From the NCBI GenBank assembly GCA_014529385.2, contig CM043953.1, positions 110,614,549 to 110,678,548 of the forward strand: DNA of 64,000 nt, read 5' to 3'. The notes beneath the pieces were generated by a model. The model was given only the letters and a program-made list of their open reading frames with translations. It did no database searches and had not been told where the DNA came from. The position numbers and the translations under genes are program-made. This document shows, one piece after another, positions 30,602 to 40,862 of the stretch (positions are counted from its first letter, which is position 1; every line of letters begins with the position of its first letter). Source of the stretch: Adiantum capillus-veneris. Its lineage: Eukaryota; Streptophyta; Polypodiopsida; Polypodiales; Pteridaceae.

Positions 30602-31183
30602 TGTCACAAACTGCTGACGTGTCAAAGCCCTGAAGAATGGAGCCAACTTGCAGATGCCGACCGAGGGGCCTAAACCCTAAGAAGAACAAGTAACAGAAGA
30701 AGAAGTCCTACCAACTTATGGGGACCCCGTTCGATGGGGTCCCAAGTGACATAAAGGATTAAAATAAAGCAGGACCCACACACACACAAAAAAGGCTAGC
30801 GGAGCAGCTGATGATGTGGTTGCCGTATGGAAATTTTCGGAAATTGCATTGACATGATGACGTGGCAGACTGTACGGATTTCCGCGTTTTGCGTTGATTG
30901 CTATACGAAAATTCCGTGATTTACGCTGGCACCTTTTTGGCATTGCTTTTGCATCAAATGCTTTTGAGTTTTGAAGGCTTTTCACTGTAACTGCTTTTCA
31001 GGCCAAGGGCTTTTAAATATGTGCTAAGGGCTCATTCTCTGGCATGCTTCCTAGAGAAGGTGCAGAGTCTGGAGTACCGGCTTGTACTTTGTTGATGCAA
31101 ATATAAAGAAATACCGAAAGGGACGCCAAGGTTTGGGGCCAATACTCTTTGGGGTGGAATTCCGCCACTCTGTGTTGCGTGTC

Positions 31184-31219
<36 letters not shown>

Positions 31220-33498
31220 GTTCAGTTGTTATTGAAGTGCTAAAAGTCTGTACAGTTTGTTCTTTTCTATTGGCACGTGGTGCCTGTCTTGTGACAGTGG
31301 TATCAGAGCATCAGGCGTGTGCTTTTCTGAAAGCATACCGGTCCTTCCAAAGAGCAGACAGAGCAAGATCGCACTTCCAAAGCTTATTGGAAATTTTAGC
31401 TTCGTGCTCCGACCCGGACTTATTAGCCACTTGCACCCTTACTTCATCGCGCATCGGGCGCGCTCCCGTCTTCACCACTCATGTCTTACAGGGCATAAGC
31501 CATAAACATCACTTACAAGAGAAGGATCCAAGATTTGTTTCGAGCTACTATTTTTCTCAGAGGCAGTGCCATGCAGATGTTGATAGCTATCCCAAGCAGC
31601 ATACTCCAAGTACTTGGCAAGCTTTCAAGAAAATTTTTGCCCGAAGTTATATGGTTTCTGACATCTTCCTTCGGAGTGCATCTTCTGGCAGAGGGGGGTA
31701 TTCTGAAATGCTTGCTATGGAAACCCTAGTAGATTATAACTTGAAATTCCTTGACATCTCTTAGTAGGTGTCTCTTTTCGAGCTGATAACCTTGGAGGAT
31801 TGCTATCTTGGGACTACCATCGCCGCCAAAGAAACGTTGTTTGTCCAAGAGCTGATGGACCATGCTGTGCTCGGCTACGACCTTATGGAATGAACCTAAC
31901 CCGATTTTTTGTTTGGTGCAGGTTTCAGGATGGAAAGTCGATCGACTTTTCACGCTCGACTAATGTCGAGATTGCTTTTTAAGTTTGAATTTTGTTTGAG
32001 TTTTGTTTGAGAACTTGTTTGATGATCCTGTTAGAAATTTGTTTAAAATGGATGGTATCTGTTTTGAACCTGTCTTGGTGTCGATTTGAATTGTTTGACT
32101 CTGGTTTTAATACTGGTTTCAATGATTGGTGATTTTACTCCCGAGTGGAGAAGTGAGAAATATTGTTTTGGTATTGTTTGAACCTCGAAACGACACAAGC
32201 CAATGCTTGGGGAGCGTTCTGTTGTATGCTAGAATACCTCTGAACGACGCAGCCCGATGCCTGGGGAGCGTTTGGTTGTATGCTTGAACCTCCAAGCGAC
32301 GCAAACTACGGTTTCGGGAGCGTTTGATTGTATAGTCCTCTGAGCTCATGGTCGAGACCTTTTTAGGTTATTTGCGGGGGGAGTGACGAGGTAGTCGTTG
32401 AGTAGCTTCCTATTGCAGACCGTTTGTCTCGGGGGAGTGCTCAGCGGTGCTGTTTGTTGTGTCTTGTAACATGCATATGTAAGCATTTGTGTTGTATTGT
32501 GATGTGCCAACCACTGAATATTCCTAATTGGACGAGATTGCCTGGTTATGTAATTTTAGTGCATCAAGACACTCGTGGAAGATCAGTGTGGTCTGGGTGT
32601 GATGGCTAATTTTACTACGTCGGAATATCAAGGTTCCGATTTGGATGAAATGAGAAGCTAACTCCTTGATGAAAAGAGCCCAAAGGAGAAGCTAACTCCT
32701 TAACAAAAAGAGCAAATTGATTATCCCTCAGAATGTCCCTCGGAAATTTTTGAGCTAACTTGAGTTGTTTTGTTGCAGATATGTTGTAATTGCGGACGAT
32801 TACTCTCTTTCAAGAAGGGGAGATGTCACAAACTGTTGACGTGTCAAAGCTTTGAAGAATGGAGCCAACTTGCAAATGCCGGCAGAGGGGCCTAAACCCT
32901 AAGAAGAACAAGTAACAGAAAAAGAAGTCCTACCAACTTATAGGGACCCCGTCCGATGGGGCCCCAAGTGACATAAAGGATTAAAATAAAGTAGGACCCA
33001 CACACACACAGAAAAGGCTGGCGGAGCAGCTGATGACGTGGCTGTTGCACGGAAAATTCCGGAAATTTCACTGACATGATGACGTGGCAGACTGTACGGA
33101 TTTCCGCGTTTTGCGTTGACTGCTGTACGAAAATTCCTTCATTTACGTTGGCAGCTTTTTGGCATGGCTTTTGCACCAGATACTTTTGAGTTTTGAAGGC
33201 TTTTCACTGTAACTGCTTTTCAGGCCAAGGGCCTTCAAATATGTGCTAAGGGCTCATTCTTTGGCATGCTTCCTGGAGAAGGTGCAGAGTTCGGAGTACC
33301 GGCTTGTACTGTGTTGCTGCAAATATAAAGAAATACCGAAAGGGGCGCCAAGGTTTAGGGCCAATACTCTCTGGGATGGAATTCCGCCACTCCGTGTCGC
33401 GTATCGTCTCTCTCTCTTTCAATTCAGTTGTTATGGAAGTGCTAAAAGTTTGTTCAGTCTGTTCTTTTCTATTGGCACGTGGTGCTCGTCTTGTGACA
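30602..33498 (+). mobile_element. H: non-autonomous LTR retrotransposon
   Basis: 2,897 bp with LTRs 30602-31296 (695 bp) and 32824-33498 (675 bp), iMet primer-binding site (31298-31309), polypurine tract AAGAAGGGGAGA (32812-32823) and a perfect TSD CATAA (30597-30601 and 33499-33503). It sits in the RT gene of F5. The internal 1.5 kb has no protease, RT or integrase. The LTRs are similar; the CT microsatellite is about 15 units in the 5' copy (31184-31214) and about 6 in the 3' copy. Confidence 0.92.
31310..32823 (+). other. H internal region with gag remnant and 3 tandem repeats
   Basis: A frame at 31237-31764 contains PSTWQAFKKIFARSYMVSD and VDYNLKFLD, resembling the C1 gag pieces PSTWIYFKQIFAAAWLSDD and LDDYNRKFWKAL, so H is an internal-deletion derivative of a Gypsy element. 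32183-32338 holds three degenerate repeats of 52-54 bp, each with ACGACGCA or similar and GGGAGCGTT. I found no other coding signal. Confidence 0.65.
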
Positions 33499-33503
33499 CA
33501 TAA

Positions 33504-35353
33504 TCTCTTCATTCTGGGCTCGGCTAACACGGTAAGGTGGTTGGTTCGGTGGTGTGCTTCCAGGTATCAGATCAATGGTACGATCCTCAGGTCGAGATGG
33601 GGGCAACTCGCCTGGCATGCCCTTAGAGAAGCAATTGGCATGAGTGTGGAGAAAATCTTGGCGTTCTTTATCAAGTTCAGACATGTTCGTTCTGTGTTCA
33701 TCATTTAACTCTTTCAAGTAGATCGAGTAATCAAAGAGACTGGATTTCATTAATTTGGAAATGGCAGAAGCTGATACAGTAGGGACAGACTCGCCCTTCA
33801 GTTTTACATTAAGTACAATTTTTCGGCCCTTTTCATTCGTCAAAGTTTCTTTCTTTGCTGCCCGATAATCGACCACGGTGTTGTTCTTATGATACCAAGG
33901 GACTCCTAGGAGGACGTCACAACCTTCCAAGGGCATTATGTAAAAGTCCTTGTGTCCCAAATACCCCTGACAATGCAACCGAAGTTTGCCAATGACAATG
34001 TAATGGCTATGTCCCGTCCGGGTGCTGCTAGAATTGCCTCTGTTGGTGGTCCCATCCTATCGGGTGTAATCTCGAGCCGGGCCGCCAATTTGGGTGAAAT
34101 GAAGTTGGCCTTGGCTCCTCCATCGAAGAAAATCAGGGCTTCTTGATCTTTCACTTTGCCCCAAGCTCGGCAACGTTCTGTACTTTCATCAATCAGGCTT
34201 GGGTCAGTACCCATGCAATCTGGTACCACTCCTGCTTTCATCTTGCCTTTTTTGCCAAGTTCCTCTACTGCTCTCGAACTCTTTGGCCTGTCTTCACTTT
34301 GTTCTTGCTGTGCCTTTTTGGGGCACTTTGCGGAGATGTGGCCAATGCCCATGTTCCTGGCAACCAAAACACTTCCCTTCTTTGATGTAATTGGCCCTCT
34401 CTCCAAGAGTGAGCGGGGGTCGTGTATCCTTATCTTTCTTTTCTTGGGAACTCTTTCTCTTTCTACTTTCATTGTTAGAGGTCTGTTGGGTTCTCAGAGT
34501 CAAGATCTCATTAGTGGGGTAAGTCAAATCTCCCGAATGTATCGCGAACCTCGTTTCGCATGACCCATCAATTCTGGAATAGAATTTGACTTTTGTTCCA
34601 GGCAGTAGTCTCGGATCTCTGTAGGGAGTCCACAACAAAACCGCTCAATCTGTTCCTTAAAGAGACCTTAAATGAAGAGGTTGGTAGAAAAGAGTTTCAA
34701 AATCTCTCGCAATAAGCTTCCAAAGAATCTCTCTTGGTCATCCAAAGATGGTTTCAAGCGGTTTGTGTATCTCGTTCGTACTCCCGAGTCAGCCAAAAAG
34801 AAATAAAGAGCCTTTTGAATTCAACCACTTGATTGGAGCTTCCTTTCCCAGAAGAAGAGTGGACCACCATGTTCGAGCATTTCCTTTGAAGAAAGATGTA
34901 GCTCTCCTAATCTTGGAGTGCTCTTAGTAGCGTTCTCCAGAGAAGGCTATGTCAAACTGCTGAATGAAGGCCAAAGCCGTCGGAGCATCTCCGAACCCAG
35001 AAAAAGATTCAAATTTAATCGACTGTCCACCTTCTTTGAATTCTCTTACTTTCTTGCTTTTGTCCTCAAGGATGTCATATTGGTTGGCTCTGTAAAAATG
35101 CTTCTTCTTTGCATAAAACATATGGTCATCGGAGTCCCAACTGTTTGAGGATGACTCCTCTGTAGAACTGTCAGAAACTGGGTGAAATCTGGGTTTCTTT
35201 GCTTTTTTCTTGCCCTTTCCGAAGCTTTGCTTTTCGCTTCGCTTTTTGCCTTTGCTGTCCTCCTCGCTCGAGTCAGAATAGTTGGAAGAACTATCAGAAG
35301 AAGAAGAAGAAGAAGAATTGGGTAGTCCTTCAAATCGTACATGCTTCTTCAGC
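33504..35353 (-). pseudogene. F5 gag C-terminus, protease and start of RT
   Basis: Minus strand from 35353: RFEGLPNSSSSSS, a Ser/Asp tract, NQYDILEDKSKKVREF, SFSGFGDAPTALAFIQQFDIAF, a knuckle region (CFGCQEHGHW, then GHISAKCPKKA, partly duplicated or frame-broken near 34350), then protease EALIFFDGGAKANFISPKLAARLEI (about 34130-34060, active Asp present), YIMPLEGCDVLLGVPWYHKN and pol start RPEDRTIDLIPGSTPPNQPPY. It continues at 30601 after element H. Several frameshifts. Confidence 0.85.
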
Positions 35354-36017
35354 TGTAAGGTGCAACGGAAGTGAATGTTGAACTTTGCTCAAGATGAGTG
35401 CTCCGAACTGTGCTCAAGGTTCCTTTTACTTACGGAAGGGAGAGCCTTCCTTTCCTTATGTGGACGACGATGAGGACGACGACGAGACGGGCTGAAATCT
35501 GAAAATGCAAAGGCTGAAATATGCAAATCTTTATCTGCTGAATTCTAACTCTATGTCGATGACGATGTCGATGGCGACGATGCAACGACGACGTGCTGAA
35601 AACGCAGATGCTGAAATCTGCGTTTTCCGGGCTGAAACTGCAAACTTCGGCGGATCTGACTGTGCGGCGAGGATTTGCTGCGGGAAGGTGAGATCTGCGA
35701 GGTTTGGGACCTCTTCTGCGGGTTCTAACTGCTGAAAACTGAAAACGCTGGTCTATGGGCTGATTCCGTCGCGAAGATCTGCAAAAATGTTGAGGTGTCA
35801 GGCTAATGCAAAAAGGCTAGGGCTGATTTGGGCTCTGCTGTGGAAATCTGCTAACGCTAGGGAGTCTGTTGTGTCTTGCTGTGGATTTGCTGTGCCTTGC
35901 TATGGATCTGCTGATCTGCAATGCAAAAACGCGAGCGGCTGAATTGCATGCAAAAACGCTAGGCTGGATCTGGGTCTTGATGCAGAAAACGCTAGGTAAA
36001 CTACCGGTGGGGGGTCT
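35354..36017 (-). repeat. A2 3' LTR, outer part
   Basis: Begins TGTAAGGTGC on the + strand, the complement of the family A LTR end. Contains an inverted repeat GAAAACGCAGAT / ATCTGCGTTTTC (35598-35609, 35616-35627). Interrupted by C1 at 36018; the last five bases GGTCT are the C1 TSD. Confidence 0.88.
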
Positions 36018-37493
36018 TGAAACCGGCCTGTTCAATCCAAAAAGGGCGGTAGACTTTACTATAAACCTTGATTTAGCTTTCACCCATTATTAGTCGTCTA
36101 TTTTACCTGTACTTTCAAGACACATCAAAGGGGAGAGGGATACAGGCTGCTAGATTGCACCTGTATGAGTAGACGGACACCAGATTGGCCCCTAACTTAG
36201 GCGCCCCTTTCGGTATTTCTTTATTATTCAAAAGAGGGAATAAACGCTGTGGTTCCTACAAGCTGCCCCGCACAAACTCGGCTGAATTTCCACTGTTCCA
36301 GCCCGATTTCGGCAGCATAACTGTACTAGAACCCTTCACGGTCAGTATTCCCACGCATTGACTGACTTTCCCGACGCATACGGGCACTTTGCAAAACCTG
36401 GCGAGAATCTGCAGCACGCTGAATTCTCTGTTTTCAGCCCTGAAAATGTGCCAGATCGCCTGTACAGCGGTCCCCTTGCGTCCCCGAACCTCCTGGGGGT
36501 ATTAGGGTCCGTTTAGGGCCAAAACCCTAAACCTGCAAAAATACACAGCAGGCTGTAATTCACTGTTTCGGGCTCCGTTTCGCGTGCCGGTCGCATCCCT
36601 AGCAAGTCCTCGAGCTCCCGCACCTGTAGGGCTACTTGCCCTTTGAATCGGACGAGATTTCTGGCGTGAAACCTCTCCGAATTCACCTGTACCTGCGGGG
36701 GGATTAGCCGCTAGCTAATCCAGTACCTGTGCAAGAGGCTCTTGCCTCGGCAATCGCGCATGAACCCACACAACTGTACATTGGTCAAATGAAGAGCCCA
36801 CTAGAGGGGCATAACATACTGCCAAAGGGGAGAGAGAGGGCAGTGCGTAGCGTGCAGGGCATCACTCCTGGCACCGCACTGTGCATAAGAGGGAAAGCAA
36901 GCACTCCATAGCTCTTAACCTGTGACAAAATCAGCAAATGAGCCCTTCTTCCCTTCAAATTCAGCGCCAACTCCTTCTTGCATTGGAAACTGCACCAGAA
37001 TGTGCCACTTGGCACATTTACAAGCATTTTCCCGTTTCGGGGTTGCCGCCTAAAAATATCCCAACCGGTTGCCCAGTTGACTTCACGGCAGAGTAAGAAA
37101 ATGTTCCCTTTGTCATTCCGGAGGTAATGACGCCAACACATTTTCAGGTCCCAAAATAGCAGTTCCCTAAATTTTAGGAGATGCTGCCATTGTATCTTTC
37201 TAGGTCATCCGACCCTCTTTGTACACTGCGGCCACATCCAAAACTGAAATGTAGCCTCTGTAGCAAAGGATTCCACTTTGGCTAGTCAATGACCCCACTT
37301 GGCTAACCATAGTCCTTGTCCAACCTTAGTGCTCTCTTGCCCTTAGGCTTGGACTCCCTCTGGACAGTTCCACACTAGCTATGCAATACAGGGCAGTTAG
37401 ATTTCCCGAGGGGTGTTTCCAAAAAGTGAAAGTAAATAGATAATAAGAAAGAAATCAACAAAAAGGATAGATAGTAGTCACACGCTGGTGACA
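36018..37493 (-). repeat. C1 3' LTR (1,476 bp)
   Basis: Minus strand TGTCACCAGCGTGTGAC to GCCGGTTTCA. Carries an open frame of 118 codons in element sense (36785-37141), an 8-bp stem hairpin GGATTAGC/GCTAATCC (36701-36721) and the block AAAGAAATACCGAAAGGGG followed by GGGGCCAAT (about 36225-36190). Confidence 0.94.
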
Positions 37494-38027
37494 TACCCCC
37501 CTCTTGAAATCTCAAACGTCCTCGTTTGCATCTATGTCGTCCATGCTTACTGTCAACACTGATGTATTCAACACCTGTCGACACATATACGACACATACA
37601 TGCTCATTGTCAACCCTGGTGTATTCAACACCTCGTCGACTCATGTATTGCCTGCGTGTGAACCCTGTCCCAATGACATAGTGGTAGCTTCGCACTCTGC
37701 CATTGTTTTGAGTCACTAACTTTCCAATGACAAAATGGTAGCTGCACATTTTGCCACTGTCTTATAGTACACGTTGGATCCCGTAACACTTTCGAGCATA
37801 CCCAAACCGACAGTTTAAGAATGCAGTTACACATGTACTCTTTAATACTCACTTCTATAGCACTAACCAAACTTTTGGACATTCCATAAGAGCAATTGCC
37901 AAACTGACAATCTGTACAGCTCTAACATTCATGTAACAGGTATTTGATTTGAGCTCACTTTAAATACCATGTACATCATTTGTTTCAAAAGCCATTGTCA
38001 CACTGACAATCCATGTAGCTTTGAAAC

Positions 38028-40862
38028 TCAAGGGGTCAAGGTAGGTTGCAAAGCGAAGGCTTCCAGGTAAAGTGATAACACAGTTGGTGACTCTGCAAGT
38101 TCACCTTCTTCCATCCACTTAGCATCCATTGGTGGATAGTTTCTGAACTTTACCAAGTAACGCCTAGCAACCTTGCCTTTCACTTTCCTTTCTTTGTGTG
38201 CCAAAATCTGTTCAGGGACCAAGATCTCGTCAAGTTCCTCGACTTCCGGCTGATCTTCAGCTGGCATATCTTCTGGCACATCACCCACATAGGGTCTGAG
38301 AAGACTCACATGAAACGCATTGTGAATCTTCCAACTGTCAGGCAATTTCAGCCTATATGCAACATCACTGATTATGTCGCACACTTGAAAAGGCCCATAG
38401 TAACGCATGCTGAGCTTTGGAAACACTCTTTCCTTGCCCTTCATCTTCTTTAACCTTGCCTTTTCAAAGCGTAAAAGCACCCAATCACCAAGTGAATATA
38501 CCACTTCACGACGGTGACGATCAGCTGCTTTCTTTTGCTTTGCCTGAGTCCTTTCTAAGGCCACTTTGACCTTCTTGTACATTTCATCCATGTCCTGAAC
38601 ATACTTATCTGCTTCAAATATCTTGTCCTTTGTATGCAGTATGGGAGGAACTTTCTTGCCACCTTCAACTATCTCAAAAGGTGCCTTGCCAGTTGATGAA
38701 TGCACTGTATTATTGTATGCATACTCCACCAATGGCAAATACTGCTCCCACTTTCCTTTATGCTCTGACACATAGCACTTCAGCAGATCTAGGACAGTAG
38801 AATTTGCCTCTTCTGACTGCCCATCTGTTTGAGGATTAAATGACGAAGAGAATTTGAGCGTGGTACCCATATTCTCAAACAAGCCTTTCCAGAACAAACT
38901 AGTCATGCGTGGATCACGGTCGCTAATAATCGACTGTGGCATGCCATGATACTTGAAAATATTGCTCATAAACAAGCGTGCCATCTGATCTGGCTTTATC
39001 TTCTTCCTGACAGGAATAAAATGAGCCTGTTTGCTGAATCTGCAAATAATGGTCCAAATACCATCGTTTCCTGTCTGCGTTTTCGGAAGATCAAAGATAA
39101 AATCCATAGCAATACTTTCCCATGGTTTATCTGGAATAGGTAGTGGTTGCAATAACCCTGGTGCCTTTTGCCTGTCAAACTTGACCTTTTGGCATATTAG
39201 GCATTCTCGCACAAAGGCATCCACATCCCTTCTCAATGTAGGCCAATAGAAGAATGTCTCTACCGCTTTAACTGTAGCATCGATACCACGATGCCCTGCA
39301 TACGGTGGGACATGACTCTCTTCCATAACTTTGTGTCGCAATGGCTTTGTGACACACAATCTGCCATGCATCATCATGAACCCGTCTTTAAGAAGATAGT
39401 GTTCATGACGTTGTCCATCCATTAGTTGCTCGAAGACCCTTGCAAAATCTTCATCATTTGCATACTGTTCTCTCATATCATCAAGTTCATGATGATAAGG
39501 AATCGACACAGCTGAAATTTGTGGCTTCCTTGACAAGGCATCAGCCACAACGTTCTTCTTGCCTTCCACATGCACAATCTGAAAATGGAACATGGACAAG
39601 ATATTTGCCCATCGCATATGCTTTTCAGATAACTTTGTCTGTGTCAAGAAGTATCGCAAGGTCTGATGGTCCGTTTGGACAACGAAATCTGCACCTAGCA
39701 GGTAGTGTTTCCAACTTAAGAGCGCATGAATCACAGCCAGTAACTCTTTCTCATAGACCTGCATGGTCATCTCTGGCCCTTGCAAAATTCTGCTCTCATA
39801 GGCTACTACCCTGCCATCTTGCATTAGCACAGCACCAATGCTACTACCGCAGGCATCACACTGGACCACAAATGACTTCCTAAGATCTGGCAACACAATG
39901 ACTGGATCCGAAGTCATCTTTTCCTTTAAGAGATTAAAAGCTGAAATCTCTTTTTGTGTCCATCTAAAGGTGACTGCCTTCTTTTGAAGAGCATGTAAAG
40001 GTGAAGCAATCTCAGCGAAATTTCGGATAAACCTTCTGTAATAGGAGCATAGTCCCAAGAAGCTTCGGACATCATGCACCGTCTTCAAATTTGGCCATGA
40101 CTTGATCGCTTCAACTTTTGCAGGATCCATTCTGACACCATCCTTTGAGACAATGTGTCCCAGAAAGTGAATCTCTTCCAGAAAAAACTCACTTTTCTTT
40201 GCATTGATGAGCAACCTATGACTGCGTAGCTCTTTGAACACAATGGCCAAGTGATGCCTATGCTCCTCTTCATTCTTTGAGTAGACTATCATGTCATCAA
40301 AGAATGTACCAACAAACTGCTTGTGTGGACGGAAAATTCTGTCCATCATCCTATTGAACGTAGCAGGAGCATTTGTGAGACCAAAGGGCATCACTAAAAA
40401 TTCGTAAAGGCCAAACGTTGTTCTAAAAGCAGTCTTGTGCACATCCTCTGATCTAATGCGGATCTGATGGTACCCACTCTTTAGATCTATCCTGCTAAAC
40501 ATAGCTGCTCCTTCTAATTTGTCCATAATATCATCAATTCTAGGTATAGGGAACCTATTCTTGATGGTATTCTTGTTCAGTGCACGGTAGTCGATGCACA
40601 TACGCCATGAGCCATCCTTTTTTTGCACCAACAATACTGGAGAACAAAATGGAGATGAACTGGGCTGAATCAGCCCTTTTTCTAACAGCTCCTGTACTTG
40701 GCCCATTATCTCTTGCTGCTGAGCCGCACTAACCCTGTACGGAGGCTTATTTGGTGGGCTACAGCCTGGCACCAAATCTATCGCATGGTCCTCGGGTCTC
40801 TCTGGCGGTAATTGAGACGGTAATGAATCGGAAAAACAGTCACTATACTGTTGTAAAAACAT
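38028..40862 (-). CDS. C1 pol: RT, RNase H, integrase, chromodomain-like tail
   Basis: 944 residues, no stop. RT at about 55-260 with [16 protein letters not shown] and FFDD at 187-190. RNase H at about 305-430 (VQCDACGSSIGAVLMQ, YEKELLAVIHAL, QTDHQTLRYFLTQ) ending VVADALSRKP. Integrase zinc region with AGHRGIDATVKAVETFF and CLICQKVK; core with MDFIFDLP, IISDRDPRMTS and TDGQSEEAN, all three acidic residues present. The tail has NAFHVSLLRPY and a chromodomain-like RRYLVKFRNYP, DAKWMEEGEL. Its start is only the first Met after the frameshift; in life it was continuous with gag-protease. Confidence 0.93.
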   Translation of the reverse strand: MFLQQYSDCFSDSLPSQLPPERPEDHAIDLVPGCSPPNKPPYRVSAAQQQEIMGQVQELLEKGLIQPSSSPFCSPVLLVQKKDGSWRMCIDYRALNKNTIKNRFPIPRIDDIMDKLEGAAMFSRIDLKSGYHQIRIRSEDVHKTAFRTTFGLYEFLVMPFGLTNAPATFNRMMDRIFRPHKQFVGTFFDDMIVYSKNEEEHRHHLAIVFKELRSHRLLINAKKSEFFLEEIHFLGHIVSKDGVRMDPAKVEAIKSWPNLKTVHDVRSFLGLCSYYRRFIRNFAEIASPLHALQKKAVTFRWTQKEISAFNLLKEKMTSDPVIVLPDLRKSFVVQCDACGSSIGAVLMQDGRVVAYESRILQGPEMTMQVYEKELLAVIHALLSWKHYLLGADFVVQTDHQTLRYFLTQTKLSEKHMRWANILSMFHFQIVHVEGKKNVVADALSRKPQISAVSIPYHHELDDMREQYANDEDFARVFEQLMDGQRHEHYLLKDGFMMMHGRLCVTKPLRHKVMEESHVPPYAGHRGIDATVKAVETFFYWPTLRRDVDAFVRECLICQKVKFDRQKAPGLLQPLPIPDKPWESIAMDFIFDLPKTQTGNDGIWTIICRFSKQAHFIPVRKKIKPDQMARLFMSNIFKYHGMPQSIISDRDPRMTSLFWKGLFENMGTTLKFSSSFNPQTDGQSEEANSTVLDLLKCYVSEHKGKWEQYLPLVEYAYNNTVHSSTGKAPFEIVEGGKKVPPILHTKDKIFEADKYVQDMDEMYKKVKVALERTQAKQKKAADRHRREVVYSLGDWVLLRFEKARLKKMKGKERVFPKLSMRYYGPFQVCDIISDVAYRLKLPDSWKIHNAFHVSLLRPYVGDVPEDMPAEDQPEVEELDEILVPEQILAHKERKVKGKVARRYLVKFRNYPPMDAKWMEEGELAESPTVLSLYLEAFALQPTLTP

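Noticed and set aside
31237-31764. 175-codon ORF in H as a host gene
   Set aside because: It begins in the LTR, overlaps the primer-binding site, and its only recognisable parts are gag-like scraps.
36729-36911. 60-codon + strand ORF, repeated at 43911-44093
   Set aside because: Antisense to the longer element-sense LTR ORF and not kept open in the C2 and C3 LTRs.
39440-39883. 147-codon + strand ORF, and its twin at 54351-54776
   Set aside because: Antisense shadow of the RNase H to integrase region of C1 and C2.
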